DNA of 8,570 bases from Acidobacteriota bacterium (GTDB lineage: Bacteria > Acidobacteriota > Terriglobia > Bryobacterales > Bryobacteraceae), in NCBI GenBank assembly GCA_947466555.1, contig CANIFK010000184.1, positions 1-8,570 on the forward strand, read 5' to 3'. Made by a program: the position numbers and the translations under genes. Below the pieces are notes generated by a model, which made no database searches, had not been told where the DNA came from, and saw only the letters and a program-made list of their open reading frames with translations. How positions within the stretch are numbered: the first letter of the stretch is position 1; each line of letters begins with the position of its first letter. Positions 1-5,491 of this stretch are shown here, in pieces.

Positions 1-188
1 AACGCGACATCATGCGCCTAAAGAAATTCGCCGCCAATCAAGGACCCTCCCAAGAGTCATTGAAAACAAACGAAGATCCCGAAACGCCGCCGCCAACGGA
101 GACCGAAACCGCCGAAATCCCGGCTCCACCCCCGGCCCAAACCATCGTCAACAGCCCGCCCGCTGGCGAAATCCAGCCCGTAATGTAA
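1..188 (+). CDS. 3' end of an unidentified gene (partial, start outside window)
   Basis: The frame whose first full codon is at base 3 stays open from the left edge to a TAA at 186-188, so this is most likely the C-terminus of a longer protein. An internal ATG at 12 could instead start a free 58-residue protein, but no Shine-Dalgarno sequence can be judged there. The visible part begins with a basic stretch (RLKKF) and then becomes a low-complexity tail rich in Pro, Glu and Thr (for example ETPPPTETETAEIPAPPPA), ending in EIQPVM. Such tails are usually disordered linkers or extensions and do not reveal the fold. I cannot assign a function. The codons are ordinary for the window, and the gene runs in the same direction as the DinB-like gene that follows after 107 bases. 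Confidence 0.6.
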   Translation, partial: RDIMRLKKFAANQGPSQESLKTNEDPETPPPTETETAEIPAPPPAQTIVNSPPAGEIQPVM

Positions 189-201
189 CCCCAAAATGCC
201 C

Positions 202-223
202 GGACCACACCCGAAGTGTGTCC
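202..223. terminator. stem-loop after the first gene, possible transcription terminator
   Basis: GGAC(C)ACAC at 202-210 can pair with GTGTGTCC at 216-223. This gives 8 base pairs with one bulged C and a 5-base loop, CCGAA. The hairpin begins 13 bases after the TAA at 186-188, a usual place for a terminator. On the plus strand it is followed by AAAAATA rather than a T run, so it is not a canonical intrinsic terminator for the upstream gene. It could be a mRNA 3'-end stabiliser or chance. The rest of the 189-295 gap shows no clear promoter or further gene. Confidence 0.3.
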
Positions 224-295
224 AAAAATACTGCACGCCCAATACGCCGCGCCGTAATGACAACATCCCCCCGCCCTTCGCGCATTGTCCAGTGA

Positions 296-754
296 ATGCC
301 AACCCCGGCCGAAATCGTCGAAGCTCTCAACACCGCCTCCCGACAGGCCGAGCAACTCGCCGCGACCGATGCCGCCACGCTCTCCCACCTCGCCAAAGCC
401 AACTTCCTCTGCCTCGCCGCCATGCGCGCCGCCGCCCGCCCCGCGCTCCATCTCTCCCATCCCGAACCCACCACCGCCATCCGCCCCGGCCTCCCCACCC
501 GCTTCTTTCTCAAGCGTCTGGAATCCGAATCCCATCCCCACCCCAACACCCCCACCGATCCAACCACCGCCCTCCGCGAATTCCGCCGCTCCCACGAAGC
601 CGCCCTCGAACTCCTCGCCGAGTGCCGCCATCTCGACCTCAACAAAATCCGTTTCCGCTACCCCTTCGCCCCGTTCCGCTTCACCGTCGGCGCCGGCTTC
701 TTAATCATCAACGCACACGAGCGCGCCCATCTCTGGCACCATCAGAAGCAGTGA
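296..754 (+). CDS. DinB-superfamily protein (putative metal-binding four-helix bundle)
   Basis: This 152-residue cytoplasmic protein resembles the DinB/DinB_2 superfamily, four-helix bundles that hold a divalent metal through three His residues. Some members are thiol transferases, but many have no known reaction. The C-terminal signature NAHERAHLWHHQ (residues 139-150) fits the family HExRHxxQ-type motif, with H141 and H145 as likely ligands. H31 in SHLAKAN is the probable first ligand. The central PTRFFLKRLESE (67-78) and DLNKIRFRYPFAPFRF (114-129) match the usual mid-region. The family's Trp-Ser pair before the first His is missing; the equivalent stretch here reads AATDAATLS. An in-frame TGA lies directly before the ATG at 296, which fixes the start, although no good Shine-Dalgarno is visible. 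Its stop overlaps the GTG of the next gene. The substrate is unknown. Confidence 0.75.
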   Translation: MPTPAEIVEALNTASRQAEQLAATDAATLSHLAKANFLCLAAMRAAARPALHLSHPEPTTAIRPGLPTRFFLKRLESESHPHPNTPTDPTTALREFRRSHEAALELLAECRHLDLNKIRFRYPFAPFRFTVGAGFLIINAHERAHLWHHQKQ

Positions 755-1161
755 TCTCCCGACGCCAGACGTTGACCCTCTTCCTCGCAACTCTCCCAAT
801 CGCCGCCGGCCCGTTCGATAAACTCGCCGCCCGCTGGCGTTCCCGCATCACCGTCGTCCGCAACGGCCGCCCGCTCTACACCCGCCTCCGCCTCACCTTC
901 ACCGCCGCCGGCAGTTTCGTCATTGAGGAGTACGCCACAGGCGGCCAGCTCGCCTGGCTCTACAAAGGCACCGCCCGTCTGAACGACGCAAGCGAACTCT
1001 TCCTCGACGTCGCCTCCGTCACCGACCCCAACGGCGCCGCCGCCGATCCCGGCCGCGCCCGCTACGACGCCGGGGAAACCTACAACCTCGGCGCCGTCGA
1101 ATACACTTCCGCCGCCCGCGTCCGCGTCGGCGCGCTCGAACTCCAGAAAGAGCTCGACTAG
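751..1161 (+). CDS. small exported protein of unknown function
   Basis: The protein has 136 residues from a GTG at 751 that overlaps the TGA of the DinB-like gene (GTGA), so translation is probably coupled. The N-terminus, M-ISRRQTLTLFLATLPIAAG, has a twin-Arg followed by a short hydrophobic stretch, like a Tat or Sec export signal, with possible cleavage near residue 20. This supports the GTG start even though the frame stays open further upstream. The mature part is predicted to be mostly beta strand, with alternating hydrophobic residues in RITVVRNGRPLYTRLRLTF and SFVIEEYATGGQLAWLYKG. It contains no Cys and no metal motif that I recognise. I do not recognise a family. The pairing with a DinB-fold protein suggests a shared role, but this is context only. 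Its TAG overlaps the stop of the minus-strand gene that converges on it. Confidence 0.75.
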   Translation: MISRRQTLTLFLATLPIAAGPFDKLAARWRSRITVVRNGRPLYTRLRLTFTAAGSFVIEEYATGGQLAWLYKGTARLNDASELFLDVASVTDPNGAAADPGRARYDAGETYNLGAVEYTSAARVRVGALELQKELD

Positions 1162-2036
1162 CGCGCCTTCATCGCGTACTTCACCACCATTCCCTCCACC
1201 GCCGTCACGTTGAACACCTGATCCGGCGTGACAAACTCCCACTGCTGCGTCAGGATGCCATCCGCGCCCACGTTCTCCGACAGCAGTTTTCCGTTGCCCA
1301 GCTTCTGCGTGACCTCCTCGATCGCCATCCCGCGCCGCAGCGCCGGCCCGTCGTTGCGCGGCGCGCTCTGCGGCTGCGGCGCCTGCCGCGGCGAAGTGTT
1401 GCTCATCCGCATTCCCAAATCCGCGTACTCCCGCAGCCAGTCGGCCAGCTGCTCCGGCATCACGTCCATCACGCTCACCACCCGGCGCAGGTTGAACCGC
1501 GAACCGCCGCGCATCCGCTTGTCCATCACCTCCTGCCGCTTCATCGCGCTCGCCGCCTCGGCCTGCTGCCGCGCAATCCGCTCTTCCCGGTACCGCCGCG
1601 ACCGCTCCCGGTCCAAGTCCGCCTGAATCCGCCGCCGCCGGTTCGGATCGGTCTCGCGCCGCAAGTCCCGCTCCAGATCGTTCTCGTACCGCGACTTCGG
1701 CACGTACGTCGTCACCGACGTGCTCGTATCGTCGCCAAACGTGCCAAACCCGCCGCCGTCCAACTGGAACTCGATCAAGTCTTTCTTCACCACAATCGCC
1801 GTCACCGTCGCCGTCCGGTCGCGCGGAATCGATACGCCGAAGTTCTTGATCCGTTGCGAATACTGCTTCCAATCCATCGGGTCGTCGCGGTCCAGATTCA
1901 GGTCCACGCCGTGGTGCGACCCCGGCATATCGATCTTCAGCAAGATCTGCTTGCCCAGAAACGCGCGGCGCAAATCCGCCTCGCCAGCCTGCAACAACGC
2001 GCAGGCGGCCAGCCCCAGAAACAGTCGAACGGTCAT
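1158..2036 (-). CDS. secreted three-part protein with BamE/SmpA-like C-terminal segment
   Basis: This 292-residue protein has an N-terminal export signal (residues 1 to about 20, hydrophobic LFLGLAACALL). LAAC at 9-12 looks like a lipobox, but the preceding segment is very short, so ordinary signal peptidase cleavage near AGEA-D is equally possible. Residues 21-112 form a beta-rich domain containing KIDMPGSHHGVDL and VKKDLIEFQLDGGGFGTFGDD. I have the impression of similar proteins in Acidobacteriota but cannot name a family. Residues 114-178 are a highly charged, Arg/Glu-rich helix, possibly a coiled coil. Residues 212-230 form a Pro/Gln linker. The end, RRGMAIEEVTQKLGNGK followed by a W-x-F strand and VFNVTAVEGMVV, resembles the BamE/SmpA pattern. 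It is the third gene of the minus-strand operon, starting 2 bases after the flavoenzyme stop with AGGA at 2047-2050 as its ribosome site. The function is unknown. Confidence 0.8.
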   Translation of the reverse strand: MTVRLFLGLAACALLQAGEADLRRAFLGKQILLKIDMPGSHHGVDLNLDRDDPMDWKQYSQRIKNFGVSIPRDRTATVTAIVVKKDLIEFQLDGGGFGTFGDDTSTSVTTYVPKSRYENDLERDLRRETDPNRRRRIQADLDRERSRRYREERIARQQAEAASAMKRQEVMDKRMRGGSRFNLRRVVSVMDVMPEQLADWLREYADLGMRMSNTSPRQAPQPQSAPRNDGPALRRGMAIEEVTQKLGNGKLLSENVGADGILTQQWEFVTPDQVFNVTAVEGMVVKYAMKAR

Positions 2037-2038
2037 GA

Positions 2039-3220
2039 CTATATATTCCTACGCCGCACGTCCAACGGGGAAATGTGCCGTGCCGCCTGCTTCCCGGCGA
2101 GCTTCATCGTGATCGCGAACTCGGTCTGGATCAGCTCCAACACCCGCTCCACTCCCGCCGCCCCGAAGGCGCTCAACCCCCAGATATACGGCCGCCCGAT
2201 GCCCACCGCGCTCGCCCCCAGCGCCAGCGCCTTGAACACATCGGTGCCGCGCCGCACGCCGCCATCGATCATCACCGGAATCCGCCCGTTGATCGTCTCC
2301 ACAATCTCCGGCAGCGCCTCCAGCGTGCCCTGCAGGCTGTTCTCGCTCCGCCCGCCATGGTTGGAGACGATGATGCCATCCGCGCCGTTCCGCAAACAGT
2401 TCGCCGCGTCCTCGGCCGTCATGATGCCCTTGATGACGATCTTCATCTTCGTCGTCGCGCGCAGCCGCTCCACCAGCGTCCACGTCACCGCCCGGCCGCC
2501 GGGCTTCGCCAGCGCCGGATCGATGCCTTCGTACATCCCGTGCTCTTTGTAGTAATCGGCCTGCGTCAATCCGTGGCACGCCCGGCACCGCGCCTCCGTC
2601 TTCATTCCGCCGCGGTTGGCGGTCACGCGGTTGGAGGTGGTGGCCGAATCGACGGTGATCGCGAGCACCGTGCACCCCGCCTGCTCCGCCGCGCCGACGA
2701 GGCGCTTGGACACTTCAAACTCCGCCTGCGTGTAGAGCTGATACCACAGCGGCCCGCCGAACGCGGGCGCCACCTCGCGCACATGCAGCGACGCGTTGGT
2801 GGACAAAATCATCTGCGCCTTCCGCGCCGCCGCCCCCCGCGCCGTGGCCACTTCGCCTTCTGCGTGGAACGCCTGGTGAGCCGCGGCTGGCGCCACCCAA
2901 ATCGGGTAGGCGTGCTTCTGGCCGAACAGCGTGACGGAGGTGTCGATGGCGTCGACCTCCACCTGCCGCCGCGCGCGGATCTGCCATTGCGAATAGGCGT
3001 TTTCATTCGCGCGCACCGTCCCGTCGTCATCCGCGCCGCCCATCAAATAGGCCCAGTGCTGCGACTGCACGTTCTTTTCCGCCAGCGGCAGGAAATCAAA
3101 AATGTCCAGCGCGTCCTTCGGCGACGAGAGCGCCTTGCGGGCGGGCTGGCCGCCCAGCTCCGCCGCCAGCGCCAGCAACGGCGACTGCTGCAGGTAACGC
3201 AAAAACAGACGCCGGTTCAC
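2039..3220 (-). CDS. FMN-dependent 2-hydroxyacid dehydrogenase with Tat-like leader and CxxCH motif
   Basis: The 393-residue protein belongs to the glycolate oxidase / L-lactate dehydrogenase (LldD) family, which oxidises 2-hydroxyacids to 2-oxoacids with FMN in a TIM barrel. Aligned by eye to plant glycolate oxidase, all key residues are present: Y58, Y163, D191, R198, K264, H288 (the catalytic base in SNHGGR) and R291. The FMN phosphate region is IDGGVRRGTDVFKALALGA. The usual QLD after SNHGGR is SEN here. The N-terminus NRRLFLRYL followed by a hydrophobic stretch looks like a Tat signal, suggesting export with FMN bound. The variable loop between R198 and K264 contains CRACH (C212, C215, H216), a c-type haem consensus. 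The start is a GTG inside the hydrolase stop (GTGA), with GGGAG at 3228-3232 as ribosome site; the frame is open further upstream but would duplicate the hydrolase. The substrate could be lactate, glycolate or another 2-hydroxyacid. Confidence 0.9.
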   Translation of the reverse strand: MNRRLFLRYLQQSPLLALAAELGGQPARKALSSPKDALDIFDFLPLAEKNVQSQHWAYLMGGADDDGTVRANENAYSQWQIRARRQVEVDAIDTSVTLFGQKHAYPIWVAPAAAHQAFHAEGEVATARGAAARKAQMILSTNASLHVREVAPAFGGPLWYQLYTQAEFEVSKRLVGAAEQAGCTVLAITVDSATTSNRVTANRGGMKTEARCRACHGLTQADYYKEHGMYEGIDPALAKPGGRAVTWTLVERLRATTKMKIVIKGIMTAEDAANCLRNGADGIIVSNHGGRSENSLQGTLEALPEIVETINGRIPVMIDGGVRRGTDVFKALALGASAVGIGRPYIWGLSAFGAAGVERVLELIQTEFAITMKLAGKQAARHISPLDVRRRNI

Positions 3221-3924
3221 GCCGCCACTCCCAGTTGGCGCGCCAGGTCGACAAAGTCCTTCGCGTAGATATCCATCCAGTCCTCTCCTCCCCGGTCGGC
3301 TTTGCCGCCGGGGCCATGCTCCAAGGGCCGCTCGACGAAAGCGGTCTTCAATCCCAGTTTCCGCGCGGCCTGCAAATCGCCCTTGTGCGCCGCCACCATC
3401 ATCACTTCTTCCGGCTTCAGGTCGAGCGTCGCCGCCGCGCCCAGGTACACCGCCGCGTCCGGCTTGTAGGCGCGGTAGAGCTCGCCCGACAGCACGCAGT
3501 CCCACGTCAGTCCGCCGTGCCGGGCGAGATCGACCAGGAGCGAGATGTTCCCGTTCGACAGCGTCGCGCAGACGTACCGCCGCCGGAGCATCGCCAGACC
3601 GCGCGCCGAGTCCGCCCAAGGGTCCAGCCGGTGCCAGACGCGGTTCAGGTGGACTTTCTGTTTTTCGCTCAGCGTCTCGATCTTGTATTTCGCAATCAGC
3701 TCGTCCAAAATTATCCGGTGCAGCGTGTCGATATTGGTCCAGCCGAGCGCTCCATTGCGCACTTTGGCCATCGCAGGCTGATAGCCGGCGCGCCAGTCGT
3801 CGGCGAATTTTGCCGCGTCCACGCGCAACTCCATCGCGTTCGCTTCATGGATGACCGATTTTCTCCAATCCACAACGGTTCCAAAAACATCAAAGGTCAG
3901 GGCTCGTACGCCAGCAATGGACAT
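3217..3924 (-). CDS. haloacid dehalogenase type II family hydrolase
   Basis: This 235-residue cytoplasmic HAD-superfamily enzyme is of the type II (L-2-haloacid dehalogenase-like) group, which releases halide from 2-haloacids through an aspartyl ester. The nucleophile is D12 in TFDVFGTVVDWR. R45 (in DDWR) fits the halide-binding Arg, S123-N124 in TLSNGN is motif II, K154 in AYKPD is motif III, and D183 in VAAHKGDLQAAR is motif IV. The C-terminal RPLEHGPG and DFVDLARQLG are typical of the group. The SSNAWD of characterised L-DEX enzymes is AAHKGD here, so true dehalogenase activity is uncertain and another small phosphate or acyl substrate is possible. I chose the ATG at 3924 because it places the nucleophile at residue 12, as in relatives. 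A start at 3984 would overlap hpnH and add 20 unlikely residues. No well-spaced Shine-Dalgarno is seen. It is the first gene of the minus-strand operon. Confidence 0.88.
   Translation of the reverse strand: MSIAGVRALTFDVFGTVVDWRKSVIHEANAMELRVDAAKFADDWRAGYQPAMAKVRNGALGWTNIDTLHRIILDELIAKYKIETLSEKQKVHLNRVWHRLDPWADSARGLAMLRRRYVCATLSNGNISLLVDLARHGGLTWDCVLSGELYRAYKPDAAVYLGAAATLDLKPEEVMMVAAHKGDLQAARKLGLKTAFVERPLEHGPGGKADRGGEDWMDIYAKDFVDLARQLGVAA
3228..3232 (-). promoter_or_regulatory. ribosome binding site of the 2-hydroxyacid dehydrogenase
   Basis: GGGAG on the minus strand ends 7 bases before the GTG at 3218-3220. It lies inside the last codons of the hydrolase gene. Together with the GTGA overlap and the Tat-like leader that directly follows, it decides the non-ATG start. 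Confidence 0.55.
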
Positions 3925-3977
3925 GTCCCTGCCATAATAGAAGACAGAACGACCGAACGGGAAGGACTGAATTAGGG
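3925..3977. promoter_or_regulatory. divergent intergenic region, probable promoters for hpnH and the hydrolase operon
   Basis: These 53 bases separate two divergently transcribed units, so promoters for one or both are expected here or in the adjoining coding ends. On the plus strand CATAAT at 3933-3938 is one base from TATAAT and would put transcription start about 33 bases before hpnH. On the minus strand TATTAT occupies 3934-3939 but lies so close to the ATG at 3924 that its mRNA would be nearly leaderless. No convincing -35 box accompanies either. GGAAGGA at 3960-3966 is the likely hpnH ribosome site, 11 bases from the ATG. Confidence 0.3.
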
Positions 3978-5096
3978 ATGCCAATACCGGTGTCGCAGAT
4001 GTGGACCGTCGCGACCTATGTGATCAAGCAGAAGTTGATGGGGCGCAAGCGTTACCCGCTGACCCTCATGTTGGAACCGCTCTTCCGTTGCAACCTCGCC
4101 TGCGCCGGTTGCGGCAAGATTCAGTACCCCGCGCACGTGTTGAAGCAGAACATGACGCCGGAGCAGTGTTTCAAAGCCGCCGACGAATGCGGCGCGCCCA
4201 CGATCGCCATCCCGGGCGGCGAGCCGCTGCTGCACCCGCAAATTCACGAAATCATCGAAGGCCTGGTCGCGCGCAAGAAGTACGTCTACATGTGCACGAA
4301 CGCGCTGCTGCTCAAAGAAAAGCTGCACCTGTTCAAGCCGTCCAAGTACCTGAGCTTCTCCGTCCACATGGACGGCCAGCGCGAACACCACGACTTTGCC
4401 GTTTGCAAAGAGGGCGGCTACGACGTCGCGCTGGAAGCGATTCGCGAAGCGGTGGCGAAGGGCTTCCGCGTCACCACCAACACCACGCTGTTCGACGGCA
4501 CCGACCCGAACTCCGTCCGCGCGTTCTTCGATGAAATGATGGACGCCGGTGTGGAGGGCATGATGGTTTCGCCCGGCTACTCCTACGACAAGGCGCCGGA
4601 CCAGAGCCACTTCCTGGGCCGCGCTCGGACCCGCACGCTGTTCAACACGATCCTCTCCAACCGCAAGGCGAACTGGCAGTTCAACATGTCGCCGCTGTTT
4701 TTGGAGTTTCTGATGGGCAAGCAGCAGTTCAAGTGCACGCCCTGGGGCATGCCCACCTACAACATCTTCGGCTGGCAGAAGCCTTGCTACCTGCTGCAGG
4801 ACGGCTACGCCGATACCTACGCCGAACTGCTGGCCGAGACGAACTGGGACAACTACGGCACCGAATCGGGCAATCCGAAGTGCGCCAATTGCATGGTGCA
4901 TTCGGGCTACGAAGCGTCGGCGGTGGATTACACGTTCGGGTCGCTGAAGGGGTTGTTCGCGACCGCGCGCGCGACGCTGTTCGGCAAGTACGAGGACAAG
5001 GCCGCGCTGGCGGCGTTGGATAAACACTTCAAGCATCCGGCTTCGGGCGCGCTGGTGCAGATTCAGGCGAAAGCGAAGGACGAGGTTCAGGTTTGA
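3978..5096 (+). CDS. hpnH: HpnH, radical SAM adenosyl-hopene transferase
   Basis: HpnH joins the 5'-deoxyadenosyl radical from SAM to diploptene, making adenosylhopane, the first committed step towards C35 (extended) hopanoids such as bacteriohopanetetrol. The reaction is cytoplasmic, close to the membrane that holds the substrate. The 372-residue length is usual for the family. The radical SAM cluster motif CNLACAGC gives C38, C42 and C45, and GGEP at 80-83 is the SAM-binding motif. The N-terminus (MPIPVSQMWTVATYVIKQKL) and LEPLFRCNLACAGCGKIQYP are strongly HpnH-like. Four further Cys lie in the C-terminal part (C253, C270, and C302/C305 in KCANCMVHSGYE), a pattern that could hold a second cluster or a metal, though this is inference. 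The gene heads a plus-strand pair, and its TGA overlaps the TTG of the next gene. No other hopanoid genes (shc, hpnG) lie in the window. Confidence 0.95.
   Translation: MPIPVSQMWTVATYVIKQKLMGRKRYPLTLMLEPLFRCNLACAGCGKIQYPAHVLKQNMTPEQCFKAADECGAPTIAIPGGEPLLHPQIHEIIEGLVARKKYVYMCTNALLLKEKLHLFKPSKYLSFSVHMDGQREHHDFAVCKEGGYDVALEAIREAVAKGFRVTTNTTLFDGTDPNSVRAFFDEMMDAGVEGMMVSPGYSYDKAPDQSHFLGRARTRTLFNTILSNRKANWQFNMSPLFLEFLMGKQQFKCTPWGMPTYNIFGWQKPCYLLQDGYADTYAELLAETNWDNYGTESGNPKCANCMVHSGYEASAVDYTFGSLKGLFATARATLFGKYEDKAALAALDKHFKHPASGALVQIQAKAKDEVQV
5081..5084 (+). promoter_or_regulatory. ribosome binding region for the TTG start after hpnH
   Basis: The purine-rich stretch GGACGAGG near the end of hpnH finishes about 8 bases before the TTG at 5093-5095. 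It supports initiation at this rare start codon by ribosomes ending hpnH translation. Confidence 0.45.
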
Positions 5097-5491
5097 ATCC
5101 GGACGAACTCGAAGTAGCACCTGGCTTCGCCCACGAAGAGTTGCAGGGGCAGGTGTGGGCGGCGGAGACCGAAGAGGACTTGCGCACCGGGTTGGAGAAG
5201 GCCTTCGACTATCGCGGCGACGTGACGGTGACGAAGAAGGACGGCACGACGGTGGAAGGGTATCTGTTCGACCGCAAGAGCGGCGTGACGTTGCACGACT
5301 CCTACATCCGCATCATGCCGCCGGGGACGACCGACCGGGTGAAGATCCGCTATTCGGAGATCGGCGGGGTGGCGTTCACGGGCCGCGACATGGCGTCGGG
5401 CAAGAGCTGGGACGCTTGGGTGAAGAAGTATATGGAGAAGAAGGCGGCCGGCGAGAAGAACATCGAACTGAAGCCGGAAGCGCTGGATTAG
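5093..5491 (+). CDS. small uncharacterised protein coupled to hpnH
   Basis: The protein has 132 residues. The start is a TTG overlapping the hpnH stop (TTGA at 5093-5096), preceded by GGACGAGG, which ends about 8 bases upstream and serves as a good ribosome site. No ATG lies early in the frame. An acidic N-terminal segment (residues 4-36) is followed by a likely small beta barrel at about 40-97: RGDVTVTKKDGTTVEGYLFD, then IRIMPPGTTDRVKIRYSEI and GVAFTG. The strand-turn order resembles Sm-like or SH3-like folds, judged by eye only. The C-terminus is a Lys-rich helix (SWDAWVKKYMEKKAAGEK, 105-122). There is no signal peptide, membrane segment or Cys. I do not recognise a named family. Coupling to hpnH suggests a role in hopanoid tailoring or in regulating HpnH. 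Its TAG overlaps the stop of the minus-strand gene beyond. Confidence 0.8.
   Translation: MNPDELEVAPGFAHEELQGQVWAAETEEDLRTGLEKAFDYRGDVTVTKKDGTTVEGYLFDRKSGVTLHDSYIRIMPPGTTDRVKIRYSEIGGVAFTGRDMASGKSWDAWVKKYMEKKAAGEKNIELKPEALD

Noticed and set aside
257..295. Short frame from ATG 257 ending in TGA just before the DinB-like start
   Set aside because: Its 12 codons show no leader-peptide features such as repeated codons or an attenuator hairpin.
196..750. Extension of the small exported protein upstream to 196
   Set aside because: The extension would be Pro/Arg/His-rich nonsense overlapping the DinB-like gene. The GTG at 751 with a twin-Arg signal and GTGA overlap is much better.
1491..1680. Possible repeat array in the Arg-rich part of the secreted protein
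   Set aside because: The bases are only similar because of repeated Arg and Glu codons; there is no regular unit or spacing.
742..1872. Long minus-strand frame across the small exported protein and part of the secreted protein
   Set aside because: It overlaps two better supported genes and its translation is low-complexity Gly/Ala/Asp without domains.
2075..3268. Plus-strand frame antisense to the flavoenzyme
   Set aside because: It is Arg/His/Pro-rich shadow sequence; the opposite strand encodes a complete set of catalytic residues.
3221..3619. Upstream extension of the flavoenzyme frame
   Set aside because: It lies inside the hydrolase gene and gives Arg/Gly-rich sequence. The GTG at 3220 has a ribosome site and a signal-like start.
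3972..5120. Long open frame antisense to hpnH (about 380 codons)
   Set aside because: It is a high-GC shadow of hpnH. The translation is rich in Arg, Val and His with no recognisable domain, and hpnH itself is certain.
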